DNA from: Amaurobius ferox
Taxonomy: Eukaryota > Arthropoda > Arachnida > Araneae > Amaurobiidae
Reading direction: 5' to 3'
Assembly: GCA_951213105.1 (NCBI GenBank)
Contig: OX578136.1
Location: forward strand, 152,292,678 to 152,356,677
DNA length: 64,000 nt
The notes below the pieces were generated by a model. It had not been told where the DNA came from. It saw only the letters and a program-made list of their open reading frames with translations, and searched no databases. Position numbers and translations under genes: made by a program. Positions 24,108 to 34,898 of this stretch are shown in pieces. Positions within the stretch are counted from its first letter, which is position 1. Each line of letters starts with the position of its first letter.

Positions 24108-24369
24108 GACGTGTATCCATTCTCATTATAGTGACCGTTCAAGATAATTTTTTCTATCCTTTCTTTCCAATTCCTGACGTACTTAAAGATCTGAAACATC
24201 CCACTCCAAGAACCGACTTACAGCTGCACGTTCCCGTCCTGCCGCTCTAAAATCATTCGAAGTGACATTCAAGGATAGTGAAGAGAAAAAAAAAATTCCA
24301 GATTTTGCGATTATGCAATGGATTCTTTTGCGACTATTACCAGCACAGTCGTACTCCGTTTAAAAAAAG

Positions 24370-24570
24370 TAGGGAAGGGGGGGGGGGGGGGCGCCGTACC
24401 GTTAAAGATGCCTTCGGATCGGTTACCGATGGCTATCGAACTCAGCGATCCGCAGCATGCCGCCGCGATGCTAGGCACCCCCGCATCATGACGGGGCGCC
24501 GCGCCGGCTAGGACAGGGAAACTGCCGGCGGAAAGGGCCGCGAGACCGCCGGTACGAGAGGAAACGATAC
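24370..24570. promoter_or_regulatory. CpG-rich island after a poly-G tract
   Basis: A dense CpG block (CGCCGTACCG, GATCGGTTACCGATGG, GCCGCCGCGATGC, GGGGCGCCGCGCCGGC, GCCGCGAGACCGCCGG) surrounded by AT-rich DNA. CGGTTACCG is a short palindrome. ORFs on both strands (24278-24511 and 24311-24610) cross it, but neither shows a domain, and the poly-G would encode a glycine or proline run. Possible promoter or unmethylated regulatory island. Confidence 0.35.
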
Positions 24571-25986
24571 GGTGGGAAAGAAAAGGAGCAATTTTCATTA
24601 CAAAAATCACGTTTCATTACGTTCTATCTTAATGATTCGCCCCCGAGAAAGTTTATTATTTAATATGGTTGTAGCTATAAATCGCATTAAAGTCGATTAT
24701 TACTTTTTAAATAATTAGATTACTTTTGTGTGACGTCACGCATGACGTAAACACTATACTAATGAATAGTAATATACCTGCAAAGATGTATTGTGTGGTC
24801 GTGTTCTTTCTGTCAATTTATCAATTGTCTATACGTATCCATATCATACAGCTGTGTGAGACTAACTGGATATTGCTTACACAGCCAAAACTACTGAAGC
24901 TATGAACTTGAAACTTTACATACTTGTGGGAATTGATCTATTGAGAAAAATCTGAGATCTTAGAATTTTGTTCCAAAAATTTATAAATCGCGGGAATTTT
25001 TTTTTTCTTTTTTAACAATTTTTTCAACTCGAGATCGGTCAGACATATAATATTCGTTTTCATACCACCCTAATCACGCACCAAAAAGAAAAGAGAGTAT
25101 CAGATAAAAGGTTTCATGCTTTGCACATTAATAACCTAATAACTACCAGTAAATTATATAAATATCCAGCATATTTAATAAATGGTATAGTTAAAAAAAT
25201 TGGATCGGCTTAATATTCTTAAAATTCTCTCCTTGGTGTCTTATATTAGTCAAACATCTACATTCTCTTGAATAAGCATTACAATGTATTTACATCCTAT
25301 TATACTTTAGCCTCTATGTTTTCTATTATATTACATGCCCCTTTATTTTGAAGATTTTAGTGTAGAATATATCACATCTTATTGCCTTTTCTCAATGCTG
25401 TTATTTATTTCTCACGAATGGCAACAGTAGATCTCTACTTTTATCTTTTGCGATTGGCAACATTGGTCTCGATATTTAATGCTCGAATGGATAGGATATT
25501 TGCATTGTATTTCAGATATTTTTGTTTTCTATATAATTTTTCAATCTTTATGCTTGTCGTTCAAATAGCAAGAGTTTATAGATGAAATCTATCTCTTGCT
25601 TCAGAAATAAGCATATTTTGTGTTCATTTTGATTAAATATTTGGATTTGAAAAATAATTTTTTCGAAATGAACAATTTCTAGGTCTAGTGCTTTCCCACG
25701 TGTATAGATTTAATGTTTGGTTATATTTTGTTTTTCTATTTTCGAATCCACACCATTGATATTTATTGATTATCTTTAATGTGATGCCTAGAAATATGCA
25801 TTTGATTATCCCCATGATAGTTGATTCTCTATTCAATACTTCTTTTTAATTTGAAGGCATATTTTAAGTTAGTGTTTTTTGAGTTACAACTTCTCTCTAT
25901 TCAATCATTGAATTTTTATATTATATTTTTATTATATATATATATATATATATATATTGTATATATTTACATATACATATATATAT
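24571..25986. other. No recognised gene
   Basis: AT-rich sequence with a (TA)n tract at about 25934-25960 and again at 25978-25987 next to the following element. Around 24860-25000 a block (ACTAACTGGATATTGCTTAC, AAAACTACTGAAGCTATGAA) looks like a degenerate dispersed repeat, but no second copy is visible here. Confidence 0.45.
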
Positions 25987-26898
25987 ACAGGGTGTTCCAA
26001 AAACATTGACCTCGGCTTTTATTGTTTAAATATTGATTTTAGACATATATAATAAATTACAAAGTTGCTTAATAAAAGGTACAGAATTTTATAAAATCGA
26101 TTAAAATTTACAAGGGAATTAAATTTTAAGAAATACAAAATTTAAATTTTTATTCGGCCTCCGTACAAAAACATTTTCAATGAGTAAAATGTACCTCATA
26201 CACTAATACGGTGATGTACACAATTTAAGAATTTTATCATTAAAAATCCCAGAGATATGAAAAGACAAAAATGCTGACTTAAACCACTTTTCGATGCATC
26301 GACATGGGTTCTCAGAGTGGAAAAATCATGTCGGCAGATTGCGTTTCAGGGGTTATACACAAATTACGAAAGAAAACAATGATTACATAAATAAATAATA
26401 ATTTTGCTATTAATTGGTACAAAAGTATCTACACTGTGTAGAAATAATAACTTTACACAAAGATTACAAAGCTTGTTCAAAATGTTTTCCATCTATGCCA
26501 AAGATTCATTAAAGATAAGAGGCAGATATTTTTTGCCTATGATGAATTTCTGTGTTGCGTTATTGACACTCTTGCTGTAAATATTTACATTTTAATTTGT
26601 GATTAATCTCTCACCAACTTTGTTTAAACATATATCTGGGACTTTTTATGATAAAATACTGAAATTTTGTACATCACCTTATTAGTGTATGGAGCACATT
26701 TTACTCATTGGAAATGTTTCTGTATGGGGGCCGTATAAAAATTTAAATTTTGTATTTCTTCAAATTTAATCCCTTGAAAATTTTTATCGATTTCATGAAA
26801 TTCTGTGCCTTTTTTTACGCAACTTTGTAATTCATTATATATGTAAGATCAATATTTAAGAAATAAAAGCCGAGGTCAATATTTTTGGGACACCCTAT
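25987..26898. mobile_element. Long-TIR mariner-like MITE 1
   Basis: The ends are TATACAGGGTGTTCCAAAAA and, on the other strand, TATATAGGGTGTCCCAAAAA. Both are followed by ATTGACCTCGGCTTTTAT. The inverted arms run about 275 bp each (25987-26263 and 26625-26898), with internal pairs such as TTACAAAGTTGC and TCCCAGAGATATG. The flanks are TA-rich, as in Tc1/mariner insertions. In the centre the minus strand contains a short DGKHFEQAL-like stretch (about 26468-26494), reminiscent of a Tc1/mariner transposase C-terminus, but it is too short to be firm. Confidence 0.75.
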
Positions 26899-27741
26899 AT
26901 ATATTTGTAAATAATATTATTAATAATTTCAAATATACCACGTAATCATTTTACACATGCATTATTTATCTTTGATTGGATAACTCAATTTTGAGAATTC
27001 ACCCATTCTTATCACCTAACTTACCACTTGGCCTGAGTCTAATACTGTTTACTATTTTCGGATGACTGTTTTCCACTTTTCCTGAGTCCTATACTGATTA
27101 CTATTTTTGAAAGTCTCCATACATATTATGTATCGTTCAAATGTATTCATTCCGGTGCCCACTCGCATTAACGAAGTGAGGTGAAATGCTCAGTCGCTTG
27201 TTCAACTTACACGCGGTGGCAATGCTTGTGAGTTCATATTTCTGTTCGAGTAAGTATTATTTTTTTATTTGTAATTCAATTGATTTATTTTTCTCCTTCC
27301 ACTAGCCAGTAGACAGTTCCAATGGTCTCTATAGTTAAATACTATCGCCATTGTCAGAAACTGGCTATTCTATCGGTTTTAATTCGAATTGCATGGCTGT
27401 CCTGATGAGAATGCAATTTCGAACTAACCGCCATTTTTGTGTAGTTTCAATTGATTGTTCTCTATGTCTTAATCTTTTATCTTGAGCTAATTATTATTGC
27501 CTTTTCTCATTTTTGCCGTGTTTTATGTTTATTTTTATTTATATTTATATTTATATACTTTTACTTGTGAATATTGTATCCTAATATTCTTCTCATCCCC
27601 CTTTACCATTGTAGTGATATGTTACCTTCTATCTTTATCCTTAGTCTTGGCCTATAGTTACTCATTTGTAACAGATATGTTAGTGATGGGTTTTTTTGTA
27701 CATACAGTAGTTTATGCGTAATTTTCGATTAAAATCTTTCA

Positions 27742-27744
<3 letters not shown>
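26899..27744. other. No recognised gene; two small hairpin regions
   Basis: AT-rich sequence. Two nested imperfect hairpins lie at 27300-27460: AGCCAGTAGACAG...CCAATGG with CCATTGTCAGAAACTGGCT, and TTCGAATTGCAT with ATGCAATTTCGAA. They may be remnants of a small inverted-repeat element. The ORF at 27497-27721 is not convincing. Confidence 0.4.

Positions 27745-27787
<43 letters not shown>
27745..27787. repeat. (TA)n microsatellite
   Basis: A TA run immediately upstream of a SINE tail fragment. Confidence 0.9.
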
Positions 27788-27802
27788 AAAAAAATTATTA
27801 CC

Positions 27803-27850
27803 TTACACTTTTCTGGTAGGTCGAACAGTCTGGGTCTCAACAACAACACC
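27803..27850 (+). mobile_element. SINE type 3 tail fragment
   Basis: CCTTACACTTTTCTGGTAGG, then TCGAACAGTCTGGGTC, then TCAACAACAACA. Only the tail of the SINE is present. Confidence 0.6.
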
Positions 27851-28051
27851 CTTTTGTAATACTACTATTTGTGAATAATTGCGATAAAACTCCAGGTATA
27901 TAAATGGTTTTACGTGAATAACATTTTGTAAAACCAAACTCAACATTTTAATTTCGAAAAGAAAAAGAGAACTCGATTTAAAATCTGATTATATGCACTC
28001 ACAGGGCTTTTACAGAGTTGCAAATTCTTGCTTATTGTTTATGCTATCACT

Positions 28052-28087
28052 TTCAGTTTTTAAGATATAAGTATTACAAACTTAAAA
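28052..28087 (+). repeat. Family C, left piece, split by the B3-B4 insertion
   Basis: TTTTTAAGATATAAGTATTA then CAAACTTAAAAA. The same sequence is joined without interruption to the rest of family C in the copies at 29853 and, reversed, at about 38060. The right piece of this copy resumes at 29546. Confidence 0.7.
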
Positions 28088-28763
28088 AGCTGATGTGGGC
28101 AGCACATGACTTTCCCTGCAGACTTATATCCACGTTCTCTTTTTTAATTAAATTTAATTCACTTTTAATTCAATTTTCGTTCTCATTTGGTAACTGCACT
28201 TATTTTCAAAGGTGGCGTAGACAAATACGAAAAACTTAAATATCTCGAGAACAGCTAGTCCTATTGTAATGAGGTTTGTCTTATTCTTTTCTTCGTTAAA
28301 AATTACGTATAAAACAAGTTTTTAATGGATATATTTGAGCGTACGTAGTTTCTTATTTTAAATTTTGAAGATTTTTGCTGGCCTTTTTGCAAAAAAAGGC
28401 AGGTTATTTTTTTCCGAATCGCACCAAAATCTAATCAGCACCAGGGTGACCCACAAGCGACTTATCTACCAAATTTTGTGAAATTCGGCCCATTAGATTT
28501 TTAGCTATAGTGGATACAACCTTTTGCGGGCCATTTCGCAAAAAAAGACGGGTTCTTTTATCTACAATAGTACCTAAAACTAATCAGCACCAGATTCGCT
28601 CACAAGTGACTTACCTACCAAATTTTATGAAAATCCGTCAATTAGTTTTTTAGTTAGAGTGGATACAATATCTGCACAGACAGACACACACACACAGACG
28701 TCACGCCAAAAATATAGTATTACCATGCATACCTATACATTACCATGTATTGCAGGGAAAGTA
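28088..28763 (+). mobile_element. Family B element B3
   Basis: It starts GCTGATGTGGGCAGCACATG, then ACTTTCCCTGCAGACTTATA. It contains ATATCTCGAGAACAGCTAGT, two copies of a block with GGCC.TTT.GCAAAAAAGGC and CTAATCAGCACCAG, then GAGTGGATACAA and an ACAG/AC-rich microsatellite (about 28675-28698). The 3' end is CTATACATTACCATGTATTG CAGGGAAAGTA. The usual segment just before the 3' end is deleted. It abuts B4 head-to-tail. Confidence 0.85.
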
Positions 28764-29545
28764 AAAATCTGATGTGGGCAGCACATGACTTTCCCTGCAG
28801 ACTTATATCCACGTTCTCTTTATTTTAATTAAATCCATTTCACTTTTAATTCAATTTCCGTTCTCATTCGGTAACCGGACTTGTTTTCAAAGGTGGTGTA
28901 GAGAAAATAAGAAAAACTAAAATATCTCGAGAACGGCTAGTCCTAGTGTAATGGGGTTGGTCGTATTATTTTCGTCGTTAAAAATTACGTATTAAACGAG
29001 CATTTAATGGATATATTTGAGTATAACTAGTTCTTTAGTTTAGATTTTGACGATTTTTGCGGGCCATTTTGCAAAAAAAGGCAGGTTATTTTTTTCCAAA
29101 TCGTACCAAAATCTAATCAGCACCAGATTGGCCTACAAGCGACTTATCCACCAAATTTTGTGAAATTCGGTTCATTAGTTTTTCAGTTAGAGTGGATACA
29201 AGCTTTTGCGGGCCATTTCACAAAAAAGGCGGGTTCTTTTATTCCGAATCGTACCCAAAACTAATCAGCATTAGCCCCGCCCACAAGTGACTTACCTACA
29301 AAATTTTGTGAAATTCGGACCATTAGTTTTTTAGTTAGAGTGGATACAAAATCTGCACAGACAGACAGACAGACACACAGACACACAGACAGACAGACAG
29401 ACACACACACAGACGTCACGCTAAAAATGGTTTTTTCGTATTCTAGAGGTCTCGAAACGTGTAGATCCGTCGAAAACTCCAGTTGTGATTTTCGGCACGA
29501 TTCCAATACTTTCCCTATACATTACCATGTATTGCAGGGAAAGTA
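28764..29545 (+). mobile_element. Family B element B4
   Basis: Full length, 780 bp. 5' AAATCTGATGTGGGCAGCAC, subterminal ACTTTCCCTGCA, core ATATCTCGAGAACGGCTAGT, and two GCGGGCCATTT.(A/G)CAAAAA blocks. The (CAGA)n/(CA)n microsatellite is at about 29356-29412. Then TCTAGAGGTCTCGAAACGTG and GTCGAAAACTCCAGTTG. The 3' hairpin is ACTTTCCC-TATACAT with ATGTATTGCA-GGGAAAGT. ORFs 29261-29506 and 29340-29546 are read-through of the microsatellite. Confidence 0.9.
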
Positions 29546-29790
29546 AAAAACAGAAAATTTTCATACGTCTTCAACTTGACAAGACGATTTTTCGAAAACT
29601 ATAAGAGCTTTTTCTAAAAAATAAAAATAGATTTAGAAACTAAATTTCCTCATGTATATTTCTGTCCCTTACTATTTACATGTATCTTCTACAGTTTTTA
29701 AGATATTTCGAGTGAAATTATGAAAAGTGAAATAAAACAAACTCGTTCGGACAGATACTTTAAGTATTTCTTGAAAAAAAAATCTCGTTC
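29546..29790 (+). repeat. Family C, right piece of the split copy
   Basis: CAGAAAATTTTCATACGTCT, then TTCAACTTGACAAGACGATT, TCGAAAACTATAAGAGC and GATATTTCGAGTGAAATTAT. It continues the family C copy whose left piece is 28052-28087. Confidence 0.75.
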
Positions 29791-29852
29791 CAAAATCCAT
29801 TTATAGCTCTTTGAAAGCATGGGGCTTTCAAAAAGCTATATATTTATATTGT

Positions 29853-30115
29853 TCAAAGCTAACTTTTTTAGTTTTAACATATAAGCATTACAAACGTGAA
29901 AAACGTAAAATTTTCATACTTCTTCAACTTGACAAGACGATTACTCGAAAACTATAAAAAAAATTTTTTTACTAATAAATACAGATTTTAATACTAAATT
30001 TTCTAGTACGTATTTTTGCCGTTTACTATATCTATCTATCTTTTATAGTTTACTATATATTTCGAGTGAAAATTTAAATAGTAGTAAAACAATCGCTCAG
30101 TTAGCTACTTTTTTA
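29853..30115 (+). repeat. Family C, second copy
   Basis: AACATATAAGCATTACAAAC runs directly into GTGAAAAACGTAAAATTTTC, so this copy preserves the uninterrupted junction. Then TTCAACTTGACAAGACGATT, a diverged middle, and ATATATTTCGAGTGAAAATT. It serves as the empty-site reference for the B3-B4 insertion. Confidence 0.75.
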
Positions 30116-30671
30116 GGGTTTTCCGAAAAAACAAAAGTTTAAAATATTTAAATATTGAAATTATTTTTATCTTTTCATAATCTGCACGACTAAACAAGAA
30201 AAATTATTTACATTTTCATTCATTAGGTTCAAGGGTATATAAGCTTCCAAAGTGAATTGTAAGTCAACTTTTGACGATTGTACGCAATTTGATAAGAAGA
30301 GGGCCCCCTTATGCAAATTTTAATCATGTGTCTTTGTAAATGCTATTCCTTGTCGAATTATATCTTTGAATTTGCTCTACACAATAAACAGTTGCAAAAT
30401 GACGAAAGGTTGTTCGTTTCTTTTTCCGCAAATGTACATTGCAAAATAATGGTGTGCAGTGGAAATAAAGTGTGTAAATCAAATTTAAATCAAGGTAAAA
30501 TGGGTAAGAATCTGCGAGTCTATTATCTGTTACAAAAGTAGTTTTAATACAGAAATGAACAAATACTTTCATATAATTTAATTCCTTATTTTCAATTCAA
30601 CTTCAATTCCATAAATTCAAACAAAAAGTCTCATTATTCTGTTTTCCTGAAAAATATATATTGTATGTATA
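30116..30671. other. No recognised gene
   Basis: AT-rich sequence. Overlapping ORFs on both strands (30311-30541 and 30324-30572) have no recognisable domain. Confidence 0.5.
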
Positions 30672-30673
30672 TA

Positions 30674-31535
30674 CAAGGTGTCTCAAAAAGATTGGAAAAC
30701 ACTTTAATTCTTTGCCTGTTGGAGATAAGTGGGCAATGCAAATTGCACAAATGTTGAAAGTAAGGTAGGAAATAAGACTACGTTAATGAAATAGTCCTCC
30801 CATTCATTTTCAAAATGTTACACTTTTTAAATTTTTATACGACCCCCTTGGACAAATTTGGTCAATCAGAAAATTTTTACATTTAATGCAACAATATCAT
30901 TAAAAAGAACCGCATATCTGTATCTTTAAAATTGAGCGAGTTATATTTAATTGAAAATTGAACATTGTCAGTGGGGACACTATATCAAATTAGAAATGTA
31001 AATTTGTGACATATCACAAAAAGATAAAACTGGATAGTAATACATAGGATACCCAACGGCGTAGCGAGTACCACTGCTTTATATGATCTCTTTCTAGGTA
31101 ATGCTTTATTTAGATGCATTTGTGACAAAAAATTTTGACACATATTAAAGTATTTTTGATCTAAACAATTTCCATCGTCAATTTGTTTATGCTCCCTATT
31201 TTCACTGATGAAACAGCCTTTCACATGGTACAGAAAAGTGGCATATGTCAGATTTTTTCCTTTATCGCAATTCAGCTGATTTTAAAGATACAGATATGCG
31301 GCTTTTTTAATGATCTTGTTGCATTAAAAATAACATTTTTCTGATTGACCAAATTTGTCTAAGGGGGTCATATAAAAATTTAAAAAGTGTAACTTTTTGA
31401 AAATGAATGGGAAAACTATTTCATTAACGTAGTCTTACTTCCTACCTTACTTTCAACATTTTTGCAATTTACATTACCCACTTATCTTCATTAGGTAAAG
31501 AATTAAAGCGCGTTTCAATATTTTTAGACACCCTG
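30674..31535. mobile_element. Long-TIR mariner-like MITE 2
   Basis: Left end CAAGGTGTCTCAAAAAGATT. The right end on the minus strand is CAGGGTGTCTAAAAATATTG. It is flanked by TA at 30672-30673 and 31536-31537. The arms are about 265 bp (30674-30944 and 31267-31535), with matching landmarks CTTTAATTCTTT, AAGTAAGGTAGGAA, TGATTGACCAAATTTG and CCGCATATCTGTATCTTTAA. The central 300 bp holds a 79-codon minus-strand ORF without a recognised domain. Same plan as MITE 1, but a different sequence family. Confidence 0.8.
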
Positions 31536-31640
31536 TATACTTTTTAGGAGGCGTTCACTAATGTTTATAAGTGTAGTCAGGATCTCTGAAAAGGTGGGCG
31601 GGGGGGTTACAATCGAATGTTTGATGCACTCAATAGAAAA

Positions 31641-32419
31641 AATCTGATGTGGGCAGTACATGACTTTCTCTACATAGACTCAAATTCATTTCCTCTTTAT
31701 TTCTTTAATAATTCCTTACATTGAGTTAAATTGCACAAAATAAAACTGAATTTGCACTTTTAATTCAATTTTTATTTTCATTTGGTAACTGGACATTTTT
31801 TCAAAATCAGCGTAACGAAAAAAACAACAATACCTCAAGAATGGTTAGTCCTAGACTAATGAGGTTAGTCCTATTCTTTTCCTCGTCAAAAATTACGTAT
31901 AAAACAAGCATTTCATTTATACATTTGATCATATGTATTCTATTATTTTAGATTTAAGAGATTTTTGCGGGTCATTTCATAAGAAAGGCAGATCATTCTT
32001 TTCCTAATTGTACCAAAATCTAATCAGCACCAGGGTATACCACAAGTGACATATCTACCAAATTTTGTGAAATTGAGTCAATTAGTTTTTTAGATAAATT
32101 GCATACATGAGATTTTTGAGGGCCATTTCGCAAAAAAGGTGGGTTCTTTTATCCCGAATCGTACCAAAATCTAATCAGCTCCAGGGTCATACACACGTAA
32201 CTTACCTATAAAATTTTATGAAAATTGGCCCATTAGTTTTTAAGTTAGAGTGGATACATACATTGTACAGACAGACACATACACAGACGTCACAGTAAAA
32301 ATAGTTTATTCGTGTTCTAGAGGTCCCGAAAAGTGTAGATCCTTCGAAAACTCGAGTTGCGATTTTCGTCACGATTACAATAGTTTCCCTATACATTACC
32401 ATGCATTGTAAGGAAAGTA
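31641..32419 (+). mobile_element. Family B element B5
   Basis: It starts AATCTGATGTGGGCAGTACA, then GACTTTCTCTACATAGACTC. Core blocks as in B4, with CTCAAGAATGGTTAGTCCT in place of the usual CTCGAGAACGG. The microsatellite is reduced to ACAGACAGACACATACACAG (about 32268). The end is CTATACATTACCATGCATTG TAAGGAAAGTAA. It abuts B6. Confidence 0.85.
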
Positions 32420-33247
32420 AAAATCTGATGTGGGCAGCACATGACTTTCCCTGCAGACTTATATCCACATTCCCTTTATTTTATTTAAATTTAATTCACT
32501 TTTAACTCAATTTTCGTTGTAATTTGGCAGCTGGTCTTATTTTCAAAGATGGCGTAGAGAAAATACGAAAAAACTAAAATATCTCGAGAACGGCTAGTCC
32601 TAGTGCAATGAAGTTGATCTTATTCGTTTCTTTGTTAAACATTACGTATAAAACAAGCATTTAATGGATATATTTGAGCACACATAGTTTTTTATTTTAG
32701 ATTTTGACGATTTTTGCAGGCCATTTTGCAAAAAAAGGCAGGTTATTTTTTTCCGAATCGTACTAAAATCTAATCGGCACCAGGGTAACTTATAAGCGAC
32801 TTATCTACTGAATTTTGTGAAATTCGGTCTATTAGTTTTCCAGCTAGAGTGGATGCAGGCATTTTTTGAGGGCCATTTCGCAAAAAAAAAAGCGGGTTCT
32901 TTCTTCCGAATTATACTAAAAACTAATCAGCACCAGGATCACACCCAAGGGTCTTACCTACCAAATTTTATGAAATTCGGTCCATTAGTTTTGAGTTAGA
33001 GTGGATACATACATTGCACAGACACACAGACAGACACACAGACACACAAACAGACAGACAAACAGACACACAGACAGACAGACACGCACACAGACTGACA
33101 GACACACACACAGACGTCACGCTAAAAATAGTCTTTTTGTATTCTAGAGGCCTCGAAACGTGTAGATCCGTCGAAAACTCGAGTTGCTGTTTTCGGCATG
33201 ATTCCAATACTTTCCCTATACATTACCATGTATTGCAGGGAAAGTAA
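32420..33247 (+). mobile_element. Family B element B6
   Basis: Full length, about 828 bp. AAATCTGATGTGGGCAGCAC and ACTTTCCCTGCAGACTTATA at the 5' side, ATATCTCGAGAACGGCTAGT inside. It has an expanded (ACAG)n/(AC)n microsatellite at about 33017-33115. The 3' end is ACTTTCCCTATACATTACC, ATGTATTGCAGGGAAAGTA. Head-to-tail with B5. The ORFs at 32968-33207 and 33014-33247 are microsatellite read-through. Confidence 0.9.
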
Positions 33248-33498
33248 AAATTGCAGTCATAAGTGTAATGCAGTCATAAGTGCAGTCAGCATCTATGAAA
33301 GTGGTGTAGGTGGTGATGGGGTATGACCGAATGGATATTCTACAGCAGGAGTGGCCAACCCGCGGCCCGCCTTGAATAATTTTGCGACCCGCGAGATTCA
33401 TTACAACTTTACAAAATACGATTATTTTGTGCAATATTTTTGTTTTTAGTGTAGTGTTTTGTAACAAATAAATCCCATAACTGTTTCTATTTTACACG

Positions 33499-33876
33499 TT
33501 GCTTCTGTTTTTATACATACTTAGAAGTGGGCAGTATTGCATTTTAGAAAAATACAAAAAATTATTTGAAATATATTCATCTCCCTTTCATGTCGATGTC
33601 GAGTTGGCCCCAGAATATCTCCAAATGGAACTGATTGACTTACAATGCAATAATGAATTAAAACACATTTTTGAAAAATCAGAATCAAAAATATATTTTT
33701 ATAACACTTATGTCACAAAAGAAAAATTTTCCAATTTGAGAGATCTGGCACAAAAAGTTGTGAGCGCTTTTGGATCAACTTACACTTGTGAATCGTTTTT
33801 TTCGAAAATGAAATTTATCGAGATCGACTTGCAAAAACTAAGTGAAAGAGTTGAGAAACAAATATCTCACTAATTA
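33499..33876 (+). pseudogene. hAT transposase fragment (C-terminal dimerisation region)
   Basis: A 124-codon open stretch. It resembles the C-terminus of hAT transposases of the Charlie/GTF2IRD2-like group: PFHVDVELAPEYLQMELIDL, then LQCNNELK, then KFSNLRDLAQKVVSAFGSTY, then TCESFFSKMKFI. The last two match the hAT C-terminal dimerisation signature (a predicted motif of aligned hydrophobics, then FGSTY.CE..FSKMK). The zinc finger and the catalytic RNase-H-like domain are absent, so it cannot transpose by itself. The start of the stretch is not a true start codon context; it is the remnant of a longer protein. Confidence 0.85.
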
Positions 33877-34055
33877 AATAAATTAAGCATTATTCGATCA
33901 TTGCATTATTATTATTATTATATTATCTATGTTTGTATACATGAAAAATAATGAAAACAATAATAATAATTCATTTTGTTTTAAATTTTCACTCCAATAA
34001 ATGTTTGTAATGGGTCCAAATCTAATATAAAGATATATATTTTTATATGCGGCCC

Positions 34056-34289
34056 TCGGGACGACGTGGTGGTCGAGTGGTCAAGGCATGCGTTTCCAAA
34101 GCAATCGCTCGACCGCCATGTTGTGGGTTCGAGCCCCACGTAAGGCATGGATGTTGTTGTGTTGTGGGCGCAGTGTGTTCCGCCCCCCCCTCTGGTGCAC
34201 CTGGGGCAACGTCCCTAGGACGGCTAAATGGATCACATATAAGGCCGAATTATGGGCGAATGACGATGAGTCAAGTGCCTGGCCATTGG

Positions 34290-34363
<74 letters not shown>
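34056..34363 (+). mobile_element. tRNA-Ser-like SINE (type 2) nested in the hAT element
   Basis: The head has an A-box GGTGGTCGAGTGGTCAAGGC and a B-box GGGTTCGAGCCCCACG, like a serine-type tRNA with a long variable arm. The body includes GTGTTGTGGGCGCAGTG and GGAC..CTAAATGGATCAC. The tail is a long (TA)n/(AT)n run (about 34292-34363). It is flanked by a 12-bp duplication TATATGCGGCCC at 34044-34055 and 34364-34375, which is the mark of retroposition into the hAT copy. ORFs on both strands are by-products. Confidence 0.85.
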
Positions 34364-34372
<9 letters not shown>

Positions 34373-34442
34373 CCCGCGGGATTATAATGTTTTTCTGAAG
34401 TGGCCCGCAAGGTCATTTGGGTTGGCCACCCCTGTTCTACAG

Positions 34443-34898
34443 TGTTGGATTTCGTTTCACAATCTAAACTCTATGAGACTCTTAACTCACAATCTCTGCC
34501 GAAGTCAGCTCTGCTAGTTCTGGTGAAAAGAATGAGCTAAGTTAGTATTTCTTACAGTTTTATCTGGCAACTTGCACCATTGGCCCATTCTGGTCATAAA
34601 ATTTACCACAGAATTCACCACAGATCATATACGATCCTTTTTCAAGGAAAAATCGAAAAAAATACAGAAAAAGATTATAATTGGAAATTTTGAAAGAAGA
34701 CAAATAAAAAACGCTTTGTATTTAATGGGGTTACAATAGGTATTTTGGAATGTATTACATTTTATAATCTGATAAAAGACCGATTTTTTTCAATGTTTCT
34801 TTTTGTTGTCATTTAGATTTCATAATCTATTAAATAAAAATTAATACCAATAACTTCTATTTAATAATCTACAGAAATAGATTCAAATAAAAAAAAAA
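34443..34898. other. No recognised gene
   Basis: AT-rich flank between the hAT and B7, ending in a poly-A run at about 34888-34900 that serves as the B7 target. Confidence 0.5.

Larger units (their letters stand above)
33346..34434 (+). mobile_element. hAT element, deleted copy with nested SINE
   Basis: The ends are CAGGAGTGGCCAACCC and, on the minus strand, CAGGGGTGGCCAACCC. They are flanked by a perfect 8-bp target duplication TTCTACAG at 33338-33345 and 34435-34442. It carries a C-terminal transposase fragment (33499-33873) and a nested tRNA-like SINE (34056-34363). Without the SINE it is about 770 bp, far below the size of an intact hAT element. The perfect duplication suggests a fairly recent insertion. 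Confidence 0.9.

Noticed and set aside
27370..27460. CTGATGAG...CGAAC looked like the core of a hammerhead ribozyme (stem II GAA/TTC possible, stem III CGGTT/AACCG possible).
   Set aside because: Stem I cannot form next to CTGATGA, and the GAAA box is GAAC. A plain hairpin TTCGAATTGCAT / ATGCAATTTCGAA explains the sequence better.
29261..33247. Cysteine/valine/serine-rich ORFs on the minus strand and matching His/Thr/Asp-rich ORFs on the plus strand (also at 17233-19315 and 62641).
   Set aside because: They are translations of CA and CAGA microsatellites inside family A and B elements; the same peptides recur at every copy.
34056..34140. A serine tRNA gene.
   Set aside because: Target duplications, a SINE body and a TA tail show that it is a retroposed SINE.
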